From Cedecea neteri (GTDB lineage: Bacteria > Pseudomonadota > Gammaproteobacteria > Enterobacterales > Enterobacteriaceae), in contig NZ_CP009451.1 of assembly GCF_000757825.1 (NCBI RefSeq), positions 620,001 through 684,000 on the forward strand: a DNA stretch of 64,000 nt. Reading direction: 5' to 3'. Positions 16,382-25,144 of the stretch are shown here, piece by piece (position 1 is the first letter of the stretch; each line of letters begins with the position of its first letter). Both the position numbers and the translations under genes were made by a program. Below the pieces are notes generated by a model. The model worked only from the letters and a program-made list of their open reading frames with translations, was not told the DNA's origin and did not search any database.

Positions 16382-16657
16382 ATGGGATATGGACAGGAAT
16401 ACCTAAGAAACAAACATCGTCAAACGCTAATTCAAATTTTCATCAAGCCCGTTCCCTCCGGAGTGAAATGGCAGGATATAGAAAGGCTGGTGCTTGCCCT
16501 CGGCGGAGAGGTCAACCCCGGCCGCGGTTCACGTATACGCTTCCAGCTTAACGGCAGCATCGCCCATTTTCATCGCCCCCATCCTTCTCCTGAGACCGAT
16601 AAAGGGGCCATAGCCAACCTGAAAGAATGGTTTGAGAGTATCGGAGTCACACCATGA
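16382..16657 (+). CDS. hicA: HicA-type toxin of a type II toxin-antitoxin system
   Basis: 91 residues of the small dsRNA-binding-like HicA fold: VKWQDIERLVLALGGEV, then GRGSRIRFQLNG and HFHRPHPSPETDKGAI. HicA toxins cleave mRNA. This subtype has GSR where the classical family has the catalytic GSH-like motif; the HRPHP histidines may serve instead (inference). ATG at 16382 is preferred over 16370 because GGAAGGA lies directly upstream of it. Its stop overlaps the hicB start by 4 bp. Not present at this place in E. coli (between rimL and opgD), so an insertion. Confidence 0.82.
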   Translation: MGYGQEYLRNKHRQTLIQIFIKPVPSGVKWQDIERLVLALGGEVNPGRGSRIRFQLNGSIAHFHRPHPSPETDKGAIANLKEWFESIGVTP

Positions 16658-17016
16658 CCACTGCGGAAGCACTGCCAAACATTATGATCATCAGCGGCCA
16701 GCCAGCGTTGATCACCTGGGTTCCCGAAATAAACCTCTTTCGCGGGAAATTTCTCGGCTTAACCGGATACTGTGACTTCGTCGCCGACAGCGCGGCGGGG
16801 CTTATTCGTGAGGGTGAAACCGCCTTACGGTACTACCTGGAGGACTGCCATTCTGCGGGTATTGAACCTTTTGAAAAAGAAGAGAAAATGAAGACGTTCA
16901 CGCTGCGCTATCCTGAATCCTTTGGCGAACGACTGAGTGTTGCTGCGGCCGAGCAGCAAATGTCGGTTAACAGTTACATCATTGATGTACTGACAAAACA
17001 TTTGAGAAATCGATAA
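16654..17016 (+). CDS. hicB: HicB-type antitoxin
   Basis: 120 residues. The N-terminal part is a degenerate RNase H-like HicB domain (EINLFRGKFLGLTGYCDFVAD, ETALRYYLEDCHSAGI). The C-terminal part is an Arc/MetJ-like ribbon-helix-helix (FTLRYPESFGERLSVAAAEQ, SVNSYIIDVLTKHL), which would bind the palindrome at 16313. It neutralises HicA and represses the operon. ATGA overlap with hicA indicates coupled translation. Followed by a GC-rich terminator hairpin. Confidence 0.82.
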   Translation: MTTAEALPNIMIISGQPALITWVPEINLFRGKFLGLTGYCDFVADSAAGLIREGETALRYYLEDCHSAGIEPFEKEEKMKTFTLRYPESFGERLSVAAAEQQMSVNSYIIDVLTKHLRNR

Positions 17017-17019
17017 AAA

Positions 17020-17047
17020 AGCCCCGCGGCTTATACGCGGCGGGGCT
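17020..17047. terminator. Terminator between hicB and opgD
   Basis: AGCCCCGC (from 17020) pairs with GCGGGGCT ending at 17047. The A run upstream (17015-17020) becomes a T run on the minus strand, so it best terminates opgD. It may also limit hicAB read-through. Confidence 0.6.
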
Positions 17048-17054
17048 GGGGTGA

Positions 17055-18710
17055 TTAACGCATTTCGCGATCGTCGACGTATTTACGCTTATCCGCCGGC
17101 GGCGGGAAGTACTGGTACAGCCAGGTTTCACTGATGGCTTTCCCCTGGCAGCGCAGGAACATACGCATCTCGACCGGGTCGGTGGAGTCGTTGGTCGGGT
17201 ACCAGTCAAACAGAATGCGGTAGCCGTCAAACGGTTCGACGTAGAGGATCTCAACCTGCTTCGCTTCGCCGTTGGAGAGCGTTATCACCGGTTCAATGCC
17301 TTTCGGCGCGGCGGCTTTCAGGTCGCCGCCGACAAAATCAATAGCAAAGCGGCGGGACCATTTGTCCGGGAAGTGTTCGCCCGGCGCCCAGCCTTCCGGG
17401 AAGCTGCCCATGCCGGTACGGGTGGCGTAAACGCGGGCCAGATCCGTGGTGACAGGCGGCAGGCCGCTCCAGTAGAGACGGTATTTAAACTCGAACTCAT
17501 CCCCGGCTTTGACCGGTTTTTCCGGCTGCCAAAAGCAGACGATATTGTCGAGGGTTTCGCCGGTGGTCGGGATTTCCATCAGGCCAACGGAGCCTTTGCC
17601 CCACTTGTTGCGCGGCTCCACCCACAGGCTTGGGCGCTTGTTGTACCAGCCCATGATGTCCTGGTAGCTGGCAAAATCGTGGTCCAGCTGCAGCAGGCCG
17701 AAGCCTTTCGGGTTTTCGTCCATGAAAGCGTTGAACTGCAGCTTTTGCGGGTTATTCAACGGGCGGCAAATCCACTCGCCGTTACCGCGCCACATGGCCA
17801 GGCGGTCGGAGTCGTGAATTTGCGGGTGAATGGTGTCGCAGGTGCGGCGTTCGTTGGTGCCGCAGGCAAACATACTGGTCATCGGTGCAATACCCAGCTG
17901 CTTGACGTCTTTACGGGCGTAAAGATGGTTGTCCACCTCCATCACCACCCGTTCGGCTTCGCAGTTGATGGTAAATTTGTAGGCACCGGTCACGCTTGGG
18001 CTGTCCAGCAGCGCGTAGACCACAAAAGTGGTGTCGGAAGCTTTTGGCGTTTCAAACCAGAACGAGGTGAAGTCCGGGAACTCTTCCGGCGTGTCGGTGA
18101 AAGTGTCCACCGCCAGGCCACGTGCGGACAAGCCGTACTGGTAAGTGCTGTCTACGGCGCGGAAGTAGCTGGCACCGAGGAATGACACCACGTCACGGCG
18201 CGCCAGTTCAGGCGCCTTAAAGACCTTCAGACCGGCAAAGCCGAGATCGGTCTGGCCTTCGAGCTGTTTGGTGTCCACGCCCGCGTCGTTGTAGTTAAAC
18301 AATTCCGGACGGAAGTGAATTTCACGCGCCTGGTGGGTGGCAGAGTCCAGAGAAAACATTCTGACGCGGCGGCGGAACCCCATGCCGACGTGGAAGAACT
18401 GAACGTCGAGCTGGCGATTATCTATGTTGTTCCACAGCGAATGATTAGCATCATACTGGATGGCGTTGTAAGCCTGAGGCGTCAGGTTAGCAAGCGTGTT
18501 CGGCAGCGCTCTCGGCGCGCCTCCCCACGGTTTTTTCGACAGGTCATGCGCCATGCCCTGGAGCACTGCAAAATCGAAGGCAGTGGAGTGCCCGTCCGCA
18601 ATGCCGGACTCGGCTGCAAAGGCGCTTCGGGAGAACAGCGTGGCAAGGGTCGGCGTGCCGCAGGCAGCGGCGAGAGCCATAGAGGCCTGGATAAAACGTC
18701 TGCGATTCAT
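17055..18710 (-). CDS. opgD: Glucans biosynthesis protein OpgD
   Basis: 551 residues, the length of E. coli OpgD (MdoD). It begins with a twin-arginine signal peptide, [15 protein letters not shown], with cleavage near AFAAES. The periplasmic part has the OpgG/OpgD fold, with [28 protein letters not shown] and [20 protein letters not shown]. OpgD controls the backbone structure of osmoregulated periplasmic glucans. ATG at 18710 is chosen over an in-frame start at 18809 because it yields the exact Tat signal start seen in E. coli. The 253-bp upstream gap holds its promoter and the terminator of the next gene. Confidence 0.94.
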   Translation of the reverse strand: MNRRRFIQASMALAAACGTPTLATLFSRSAFAAESGIADGHSTAFDFAVLQGMAHDLSKKPWGGAPRALPNTLANLTPQAYNAIQYDANHSLWNNIDNRQLDVQFFHVGMGFRRRVRMFSLDSATHQAREIHFRPELFNYNDAGVDTKQLEGQTDLGFAGLKVFKAPELARRDVVSFLGASYFRAVDSTYQYGLSARGLAVDTFTDTPEEFPDFTSFWFETPKASDTTFVVYALLDSPSVTGAYKFTINCEAERVVMEVDNHLYARKDVKQLGIAPMTSMFACGTNERRTCDTIHPQIHDSDRLAMWRGNGEWICRPLNNPQKLQFNAFMDENPKGFGLLQLDHDFASYQDIMGWYNKRPSLWVEPRNKWGKGSVGLMEIPTTGETLDNIVCFWQPEKPVKAGDEFEFKYRLYWSGLPPVTTDLARVYATRTGMGSFPEGWAPGEHFPDKWSRRFAIDFVGGDLKAAAPKGIEPVITLSNGEAKQVEILYVEPFDGYRILFDWYPTNDSTDPVEMRMFLRCQGKAISETWLYQYFPPPADKRKYVDDREMR

Positions 18711-18932
18711 GCCTGAGAAATCGTCCTTATATGTCGATGTGTTTCGTCCCGCCCTCGGGCAGAACAGCGGCAAGAGACTGCTACCTGTACGACCGCACAC
18801 TCTAGACAAAATTCACAATGAATCCAATGGGCGGTGAAGGCGTTTGAGGGAGGAACGAAGGTTTTTTTCAGGAAACCAGATATTGCCGAAAAATGGACAA
18901 TACTCTGGCGAAAAAAGCGCTAAAAATTTTAG

Positions 18933-18958
18933 CTGGCGGCCCGTCGGCGAGCCGCCAG
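18933..18958 (-). terminator. Hairpin downstream of the amino-acid binding protein gene
   Basis: CTGGCGGC at 18933-18940 and GCCGCCAG at 18951-18958 form a perfect 8-bp stem, followed on the minus strand by an A/T-rich stretch (TAAAATTTTT). It ends the aminotransferase/binding-protein operon. Confidence 0.6.
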
Positions 18959-18963
18959 AAAGG

Positions 18964-19740
18964 TTACTTCACGCTAACGTCGATGCCCGGAAAGAACTTC
19001 TGCGCAAGCCTGGTGACGGTGCCGTCGGCTTTGACTTTATCAATCGCCGCGTCCAGCTCTTTTTTAGTGACAGCGTCACCTTTACGCAGACCAAAGCCGA
19101 TCCCGCTGCCGAGAATGGTATCGTCGCTCACCGGCTTGCCGATAAAACCAAAGCCTTTGCCCTGCGGCGTGCTCAGGAAGCCCGCCTGACCCGCAGCGGA
19201 CATCACCAGCGAGGCGTCAATGCGGCCGTTCAGCAAATCGGCCCAGGCCATGTTCTGATCTTTATACGACACGACGCTTACGCCCTGCTTCTCCCAATGT
19301 TCTTTGGCGTAGGTTTCCTGAATAGAGCCCTGCAGCACGCCGATGGTTTTACCCTTCAGCCCTTCCGCCGTCGCTTGCAGGCCGCTGCCTTCTTTGCCGA
19401 CCAGTTGAGAAGGAATGCGGTAGATTGGCTGGGTGAAATCAATGCTTTTTTGCCGCTGGGCGGTGATGTTCATCGCCGAGTTGATGGCGTCGAATTTCTT
19501 CGCGGCGAGCCCTGGGATCAGCGAGTCAAACGAGGTTTCAACCCAGCTACACTTGAGGCTGGCCGCCTGGCAAATCGCCTTGCCCAGCTCAATATCAAAT
19601 CCTTCCAGCTCGCCCGCGCTGTTGCGGCTCTCAAACGGAGGATATTCCGCTTCCAGACCATAACGCAGCTCGCCGGCCGCCAGCGCAGAAAACGAAGAGC
19701 ACAGCCCAAGAAGCAAACTTAGCGCATAAACTTTTTTCAT
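18964..19740 (-). CDS. Amino-acid ABC transporter substrate-binding protein (HisJ/ArgT-like)
   Basis: 258 residues with a Sec signal peptide (cleavage near ALAAGEL) and SBP family 3 fold: LRYGLEAEYPPFESRNSAGELEGFD read in two parts, then AAKKFDAINSAMNIT and GKTIGVLQGSIQETYA. Relatives bind Lys/Arg/Orn or His in the periplasm. No permease or ATPase is adjacent, so it must share a membrane complex such as HisQMP (inference). The second of two adjacent ATGs is chosen because GAGG lies 5 bp before it. It follows the aminotransferase by 11 bp, so the two are co-transcribed under the divergent LysR regulator. Confidence 0.78.
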   Translation of the reverse strand: MKKVYALSLLLGLCSSFSALAAGELRYGLEAEYPPFESRNSAGELEGFDIELGKAICQAASLKCSWVETSFDSLIPGLAAKKFDAINSAMNITAQRQKSIDFTQPIYRIPSQLVGKEGSGLQATAEGLKGKTIGVLQGSIQETYAKEHWEKQGVSVVSYKDQNMAWADLLNGRIDASLVMSAAGQAGFLSTPQGKGFGFIGKPVSDDTILGSGIGFGLRKGDAVTKKELDAAIDKVKADGTVTRLAQKFFPGIDVSVK

Positions 19741-19751
19741 CATGACCTCTA

Positions 19752-20921
19752 TCAGCGTGGCTTAACCCGGCACAGCGCCTGTGCGCCCGCCCGTAATGTG
19801 GCTTCATCTTTAGCAAATGAGAGCCGGATAATGTTGTTATCGGTACCGTCGGTATAAAACGCGGAAAGCGGAATCGTCGCCACGCCATAGTCGGTGATCA
19901 ATCGCTTCACCATTTCGCTGTCGGACTCATCGCTGAAGTGCCCGAAGCGGGCCAGCAGGAAGAATGACCCGCCGCTCGGCAACAGTTCAAACGGTGATTC
20001 GGCCAGCAGAGACTGCATTAAATCACGCTTGCGCTGATAAAACGCCGCCAGCGAGAGATAAGTTTGCGGGTCGCTCATATAGTCAGCAAAGGCGTACTGC
20101 ATCGGCGTATCGGCAGAGAACATCAGGAACTGATGCACCTTGCAGATTTCATCCATTAACGCCGCTGGCGCCAGGCAATAACCCACGCGCCAGCCGGTCA
20201 CGTGGAAGGTTTTGCCGAAGGACGACACAATCACGCTGCGCTCGGCAAGCTGCGGGTGAGTCGCCATGCCGTGATGCTTTTTGCCGTCAAACACGATGTG
20301 TTCGTACACTTCATCAGACAGGATAACGATGTCGGTGTGACGGGTTAGTGCCGCCAGCATCTCGAGGTCATGGGCGCTGAACACCTGCCCGCTTGGGTTA
20401 TGCGGCGTGTTGACGATAATCATGCGCGTGCGCGGCGTGATAGCCGCCCGGACTTCATCCCAGTTAATGGTGAAATCCGGCAGGTTCAGCTTCAGCGCAA
20501 CCGGCGTGGCGCCCTGCAGGCGAACTATTGGCGCGTAGCTGTCAAAAGAAGGCTCAAAGTAGATAACCTCGTCGCCGGGATGCACCAGCCCGCCAATGGC
20601 GGAATAGAGTCCTTCGCTGGCGCTGGCGGTCACCAGCACTTCATCGGCGGGGTTATAGCTTGAGCCGTATAGGCTCAGCACTTTTTCAGCAATAAGCTGC
20701 TTCAGGGAGGCCAGGCCGGTCATTGGGGCGTACTGGTTATGCCCTTCCTGCATCGCTTTGGTGACGCCGGCAATTAATTTCGGGTCGCAGGGAAAGTTTG
20801 GCGCGCCCTGAGAAAGGTTTATCGCCTGGTGCTGCGCGGAAAGCTGGCCGATCACCGTGAAAATCGTGGTTCCTACGTCCGGTAATTTTGAACGATGTTG
20901 TACCGGGGTTTGCATGGCCAT
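19752..20921 (-). CDS. PLP-dependent class I aminotransferase, YbdL (methionine aminotransferase)-like
   Basis: 389 residues. Fold type I aminotransferase motifs: INLSQGAPNF, QYAPMTGLASLKQ, TASASEGLYSAIGGLV, NTPHNPSGQVF, the PLP region DEVYEHIVFDG and Schiff-base lysine in SSFGKTFHVTGWRVGY. It resembles E. coli YbdL, which transaminates methionine and aromatic amino acids to 2-oxo acids, but is clearly diverged, so substrate is uncertain. AGGAG precedes the start. Upstream gene of the two-gene unit with the amino-acid binding protein, divergent from the LysR gene at 21040. Confidence 0.8.
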   Translation of the reverse strand: MAMQTPVQHRSKLPDVGTTIFTVIGQLSAQHQAINLSQGAPNFPCDPKLIAGVTKAMQEGHNQYAPMTGLASLKQLIAEKVLSLYGSSYNPADEVLVTASASEGLYSAIGGLVHPGDEVIYFEPSFDSYAPIVRLQGATPVALKLNLPDFTINWDEVRAAITPRTRMIIVNTPHNPSGQVFSAHDLEMLAALTRHTDIVILSDEVYEHIVFDGKKHHGMATHPQLAERSVIVSSFGKTFHVTGWRVGYCLAPAALMDEICKVHQFLMFSADTPMQYAFADYMSDPQTYLSLAAFYQRKRDLMQSLLAESPFELLPSGGSFFLLARFGHFSDESDSEMVKRLITDYGVATIPLSAFYTDGTDNNIIRLSFAKDEATLRAGAQALCRVKPR

Positions 20922-20940
20922 AGCCGCTCCTGAACATTAT

Positions 20941-21025
20941 GCGATGTGCATAACTATTCAATCCGGATGCGATTGCCACGACAATCGAATTGTTGTCATA
21001 ATAGCTATGCAAAAAATGCATAGCT
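20941..21025. promoter_or_regulatory. Two TATGC/GCATA inverted repeats in the aminotransferase-LysR promoter
   Basis: A perfect 9-bp-arm inverted repeat AGCTATGCA (21003-21011) / TGCATAGCT (21017-21025) lies 15 bp before the LysR start. A second, shorter one, TTATGC-N5-GCATAA, lies near 20938-20955, close to the aminotransferase start. LysR regulators normally bind such T-N11-A type dyads in divergent promoters, so both are likely sites of the protein encoded at 21040. Confidence 0.5.
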
Positions 21026-21039
21026 CAGCGGAGAGCGTT

Positions 21040-21891
21040 ATGACCCGGCGTAATTTCCCCCTTAATACCCTCGATGCTTTCCTGGTCACCGCCAGGCACC
21101 TGAACCTCACCAGAGCGGCGAAAGAGCTGTGCCTGACGCAAGGCGCGGTCAGCCGAAAAATTGCCGCGCTGGAACAGTGGTTTGGCTTTGCGCTTTTTGA
21201 ACGCCACGCGCGCGGACTACGTCTTACGCCTCAGGGCAGCGCCCTACTCCCCGATCTGCAGAGCGCCTTCAACAGGCTGCTGGACGTGGCAGACCGCGCC
21301 TGTCATAAGCCTGAAATTATCCGGCTCAAGGCCCCCACCTGCGCCATGCGCTGGCTGGTGCCCAGACTCATCCAGCTCGAACAGCGAATGCCGGAAATAC
21401 AGGTGGCGCTGACCACCACCGTTGAGCACGGCATCAATTTCAAAAATGAGCCGTTTGACGCCGCAATTGTGTTTGGGCAGCAGGCAAAGAGCGGCACGCT
21501 GCTGTTTGAAGAAGCCCTGACCCCGGTCATCAGCCAGGGACTGCTGCCGCAACACGCGAGTGGCTGGGAGCGATTAACCTTTTTGCACCCAACCCGCGAT
21601 CGTACCGACTGGTCGCTGTGGCTTTCAGATAACCCCGCGCCGTGGCAGGCCATGACTAAAAATCAGCACTTCGACACGATGGATCTTGCCATCAGCGCGG
21701 CCATTCAGGGGTTTGGCATTGCGATAGCCGACGAAACGCTGGTTGCCGAAGATATTCGGACCGGACGGCTGGTGCGACCGTTTGCCGGTAGCGTGAAAAC
21801 CGGCGCAGGTTACCGGCTGGCGGTAAAACCCGACAGCGAACATGCCGCCGGGCTCGAGGGGTTTTGCAATGAGCTGCTCAGTCCAGGCTGA
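21040..21891 (+). CDS. LysR-family regulator (GcvA-like)
   Basis: 283 residues. N-terminal winged HTH: LNTLDAFLVTARHLNLTRAA, LCLTQGAVSRKIAALEQW. The effector domain (about 90-283) resembles GcvA/AmpR-type LysR proteins (LKAPTCAMRWLVPRLIQLEQ, FDAAIVFG, DLAISAAIQGFGIAIADE). ATG at 21040 is used; a longer in-frame ORF begins at 20857 but would overlap the divergent gene. It is divergent from the aminotransferase/binding-protein operon, whose activator or repressor it probably is. Its 3' end overlaps the converging esterase gene by 14 bp. Confidence 0.8.
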   Translation: MTRRNFPLNTLDAFLVTARHLNLTRAAKELCLTQGAVSRKIAALEQWFGFALFERHARGLRLTPQGSALLPDLQSAFNRLLDVADRACHKPEIIRLKAPTCAMRWLVPRLIQLEQRMPEIQVALTTTVEHGINFKNEPFDAAIVFGQQAKSGTLLFEEALTPVISQGLLPQHASGWERLTFLHPTRDRTDWSLWLSDNPAPWQAMTKNQHFDTMDLAISAAIQGFGIAIADETLVAEDIRTGRLVRPFAGSVKTGAGYRLAVKPDSEHAAGLEGFCNELLSPG

Positions 21892-23380
21892 CGTGGTGCT
21901 TCATCACCCGCTTAAACAGCTGCATCCTCATGCGCATAAAGCGATTTTCCACCTTAAATTTCGCCCGCAGGTGCACGCCCAGACGCAGCGTGCGATCCCG
22001 CCCTTTGATGCTGGCGGGCCAGCTTACCGGCCCGGGTAGCGATTTGCTGTGCGCTCCGGCACTGCGGGCAAAACTTACCCAGTAGTCACCGACGTGCGCC
22101 GCAAACTGCAGGTCCCGTTCATTCACATATTCGCTGGCCGGCGGGGAGAGCTGCAGCGTGTTAAAGACATACGCCACTTCGTTGCCGTGCCAGGTGCCGT
22201 TGGCGTAGGTTTCTCGCTCGGCCTCTGCCACGTAGTCAAAATAGTAGCGCCAGCAGGGCTGACCGACGCGCTGCTGCGCCTGCATCACCACAAATCCTGA
22301 CGTCGTAAACGCCATATCCCGGCATACCTGCCGCCCCAGTTCAGCGTCCCCTTTAACGCCCGGATAAAGCAATTTTATCAGGCCCAGGCCAAAACGCTTT
22401 TCCCGACGCAGCAGCTCAACCTGCCCGGCGGGATCTATGCCGAAGTAGCTCAGCACGCTCGCTTCGTCGCTGTTGCTGCCGACCATCAGCGGCATGCGGT
22501 GCTGTCGCCCGGCAAAGAAAACATCCAGCATCGGTTCGGGCAGAACGATATCGCCGCTAATGGGCGTCGGGCCGATGTTCAGCGGAGCCTCCAGAGCCCA
22601 CAGCTCGTCGGCGGGAAGCGAGCGCAGCGCTTCGGCGCTGGCATTTTGCAGCCCAAAATGTTCAGCCACCGCCACCCCACGTCTGAGGGCCTTGCGGCGA
22701 TCGACGTCCGGCAAGGTATAGGCGCTTTGAACTATGCCTTTGTGGAAAAGCCCGCTGGCTAATGGCGAAGCCAGCAGCGAGAGCACGCTGCGTGCCCCCG
22801 CTGATTCGCCAAACAGCGTCACGCTGGCGGCATCACCGCCAAAAGCGGCAATATTTTCTTTCACCCATTTCAGCGCGGCTATCTGATCGAGTAAGGCGAA
22901 ATTATGAACCGGGCCATCCGGGTTTTCTTCGTCCAGCGCTGGGTGCGCAAAAAAACCCAGGTGCCCGAGGCGATAGTTCACCGTCACTAATACAACGCCG
23001 CGCGAGGCCAGCGCCGCGCCATCGTAAGGCGGCAGCGAACCGGCCCCGATGGTGTAACCGCCGCCGTGCAGCCAGACCATGACGGGCAGCGGTTTGTCGT
23101 CGCGTCGGGCTGGCGTCCAGATATTGAGGTAGAGGCAATCTTCCGAGAACTGGCCGGGATCGCCGCCGCCGACCGCCTTGCAGTACTCCAGGCTTTGCCA
23201 ACAGGCCGGGGCGAAGGTATCGGCGACGCGAACGCCAGGCCAGCTCTCAGGCGGCTGTGGCGCTCGCCAGCGCAGGTTTTCGGTGGGAGGAGCGGCAAAG
23301 GGAATACCGCGATACACCGCAATATCCCCCTGCAGGACGCCGCTCAGTTGACCCTGAGCAACGTTAACAACGTGTTCCAT
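21878..23380 (-). CDS. Type-B carboxylesterase/lipase family hydrolase
   Basis: 500 residues, alpha/beta hydrolase. Catalytic Ser in the family signature TLFGESAGARSVLSLLASP (GxSxG); oxyanion-hole HGGGYTIG; type-B motif SEDCLYLNIWTP; catalytic acid likely in SNSDEASVL and His in GTWHGNEVAYVFNT. No signal peptide, so cytosolic. It hydrolyses carboxylic esters; the natural substrate is unknown. ATG at 23380 is preferred over 23437 because AAGGAA lies just upstream. It lies between the accessory LysR island and ydcJ and is not part of the E. coli arrangement. Confidence 0.82.
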   Translation of the reverse strand: MEHVVNVAQGQLSGVLQGDIAVYRGIPFAAPPTENLRWRAPQPPESWPGVRVADTFAPACWQSLEYCKAVGGGDPGQFSEDCLYLNIWTPARRDDKPLPVMVWLHGGGYTIGAGSLPPYDGAALASRGVVLVTVNYRLGHLGFFAHPALDEENPDGPVHNFALLDQIAALKWVKENIAAFGGDAASVTLFGESAGARSVLSLLASPLASGLFHKGIVQSAYTLPDVDRRKALRRGVAVAEHFGLQNASAEALRSLPADELWALEAPLNIGPTPISGDIVLPEPMLDVFFAGRQHRMPLMVGSNSDEASVLSYFGIDPAGQVELLRREKRFGLGLIKLLYPGVKGDAELGRQVCRDMAFTTSGFVVMQAQQRVGQPCWRYYFDYVAEAERETYANGTWHGNEVAYVFNTLQLSPPASEYVNERDLQFAAHVGDYWVSFARSAGAHSKSLPGPVSWPASIKGRDRTLRLGVHLRAKFKVENRFMRMRMQLFKRVMKHHVSLD

Positions 23381-23421
23381 CTGCTGTTCCTTGTAACTGA
23401 CATCCCAGCAGGGTAACGCGT

Positions 23422-24765
23422 TTACAGCAAACCGCAACGCCGTTTACTGCGATCTTCCGCCTGTTGATAAAGGCTAAATTCGTCGGTAACCGCCGTGCCG
23501 AGCGCCTCTTCGAATTCCTGCCGGCTGGAATGACCGTGCTGCCGGTGCCCGCCGTCGCTGCCCAGGTTCGACTGGAAAATGCCCGCAGCGCTGACCGGCA
23601 GGAAGTCTTCATAAACTATCGGCTGCGCGACAAGCCACCCGCGCTCGATAAGCAGCTGCGGATCGTCGCCCGGTTTGATGGACTGGCGGTGCATGTCGCC
23701 CACCGGCGTCAGGCGATAGCGAAAATAGGCCAGCCCCTGACGGCGCAGCAGCGCATCGCTGTCCGGGAAGCGGCTGAATACTTCCTGCAGGTGATGCTGA
23801 TGGCTAAGGTTGTCGGTGCCGTTGCCTGCTTCCAGCAGCAGCTCGTCGTACAGCGCCCGGCCTTTAGGCGTCAGCGCGACGCCACGCTGCTCGATTTCCC
23901 CAAAACGCGCGGTGTGCGTACCGTGGTGCTCGCCGGCAAACAAAATAGGCTCTTCCAGCGCTTTAAAGCTGGTCTGGCGAAGCAGAATGGGTCGCTCACG
24001 GCGAGGCGGGCCTTCAATAATGGCTTTTGGCGTGATGCCGCGTTCCGGCATCAGGGACTGCACGCGATCGATGTCCAGCGTGCGGGGCGTGAGATGGTTG
24101 ATGTGGCAGCCACGGAAGCAAACTACGTCGGCAATCAGGCGATGTTCGTCGTGCAGAGCGCGATAGGTGTCGGCATCCACCGTGGCGTGCTGATGCCAGC
24201 GGAAGGTTTCCAGCGCTTCGGCCACGAATATATTGGCCTCATCTTCGCTAAAACTGCCCTGCTTATCATGAAGATCCAGCATCTCACGGCAGCGTGGAGT
24301 AAAAATGTCACGTTGAGCCAGAATCGCGGCGGCACGCGCCCTGAGTTCCGGGTTATCAATCAGCTCGAGGCGCAGCAGAGAGGTAAACACGCGGAAGGGG
24401 TTGCGGGCCAGCGCCTGATCATCAATCGGGCGGAAGGCGGTAGAATGCACCGGCACCCCGGCCTGGGACAGGTCATAGTAGCCCACCGGATGCATGCCCA
24501 TGACCGCAAAAATCCGCTTTAATACCGCCAGCTCTTCGGCTTTGCCAACGCGAATGGCACCGTGACGTTCCACGCTAAGCCTGGCCAGCTCGTCGGCGTT
24601 TTCCAGTTGCTGATGCAGTTCAGGATCGTGTTCCAGCACCGCCAGGTTCACATCGGCCACAAGCTCCAGTAAGGTGCCGTACTGCGGAACTTCTTGCTGG
24701 TACATCGCCGACATAGCTTGCGAAAATTTGTCCCGAATCTCATCGGCCGTGAGGGTGTTCGCCAT
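23422..24765 (-). CDS. ydcJ: YdcJ, DUF1338/VOC-like 2-oxoadipate dioxygenase family
   Basis: 447 residues, nearly collinear with E. coli YdcJ: FSQAMSAMYQQEVPQYGTLL, ERHGAIRVG, GMHPVGYYDLSQAGVPVHST (with a metal-ligand His), FPDSDALLRRQGLAYFRYRL and the C-terminus RSKRRCGLL. The family includes the Pseudomonas HglS enzyme, an iron(II) 2-oxoadipate dioxygenase/decarboxylase that makes D-2-hydroxyglutarate. The same reaction here is a family inference. Ends 41 bp from the esterase start. Divergent from ydcI, as in E. coli. Confidence 0.9.
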   Translation of the reverse strand: MANTLTADEIRDKFSQAMSAMYQQEVPQYGTLLELVADVNLAVLEHDPELHQQLENADELARLSVERHGAIRVGKAEELAVLKRIFAVMGMHPVGYYDLSQAGVPVHSTAFRPIDDQALARNPFRVFTSLLRLELIDNPELRARAAAILAQRDIFTPRCREMLDLHDKQGSFSEDEANIFVAEALETFRWHQHATVDADTYRALHDEHRLIADVVCFRGCHINHLTPRTLDIDRVQSLMPERGITPKAIIEGPPRRERPILLRQTSFKALEEPILFAGEHHGTHTARFGEIEQRGVALTPKGRALYDELLLEAGNGTDNLSHQHHLQEVFSRFPDSDALLRRQGLAYFRYRLTPVGDMHRQSIKPGDDPQLLIERGWLVAQPIVYEDFLPVSAAGIFQSNLGSDGGHRQHGHSSRQEFEEALGTAVTDEFSLYQQAEDRSKRRCGLL

Positions 24766-25144
24766 GATGTCATGCCTCCAGTGGATAGTGCTGAAAGCGT
24801 AGAGCCTGGTGGATCACTTATCAGGAAGAATTTCCATTTTGTGATCTGCTTTGCAGCGCCTAAAAAGTAATTTTTTCAGCACATTACATAACATCGTGTT
24901 ATGAAGAATGGCCATCCCCACGAGTATAAATTAACAAAAAATTAACTAAAACAGGCAACGCGCAAATCTGCCGATCGGCGTCACTTTTCAGAGCATTAGC
25001 TGCACCCGCACCGGAAAAATCTCCTCTGATTTAAATCTGTTATGCGCTTAGTCATAGCCAAATGTTAATGATATTTTGCAATCAGGTTATCAAAATTCAA
25101 CACCAAAGCTTGTCAGCGAAGCCGGACTGTTTTTAACATCGGCT
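24766..25144. promoter_or_regulatory. Divergent ydcJ/ydcI promoter region
   Basis: 379 bp without a gene. A/T-rich in the middle (24880-24960), consistent with two back-to-back promoters. A YdcI binding site is expected here because LysR regulators usually autoregulate, but I could not single out one convincing dyad. TTGTGATC near 24840 is a CRP-like half site only. Confidence 0.4.

Noticed and set aside
17373..18185. 270-codon plus-strand ORF opposite opgD
   Set aside because: Antisense shadow of opgD.
18844..19722. 292-codon plus-strand ORF opposite the amino-acid binding protein gene
   Set aside because: Antisense shadow of a well-supported gene; no domain features.
23464..24522. 352-codon plus-strand ORF opposite ydcJ
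   Set aside because: Antisense shadow of ydcJ, which is nearly identical in order and motifs to its E. coli homologue.
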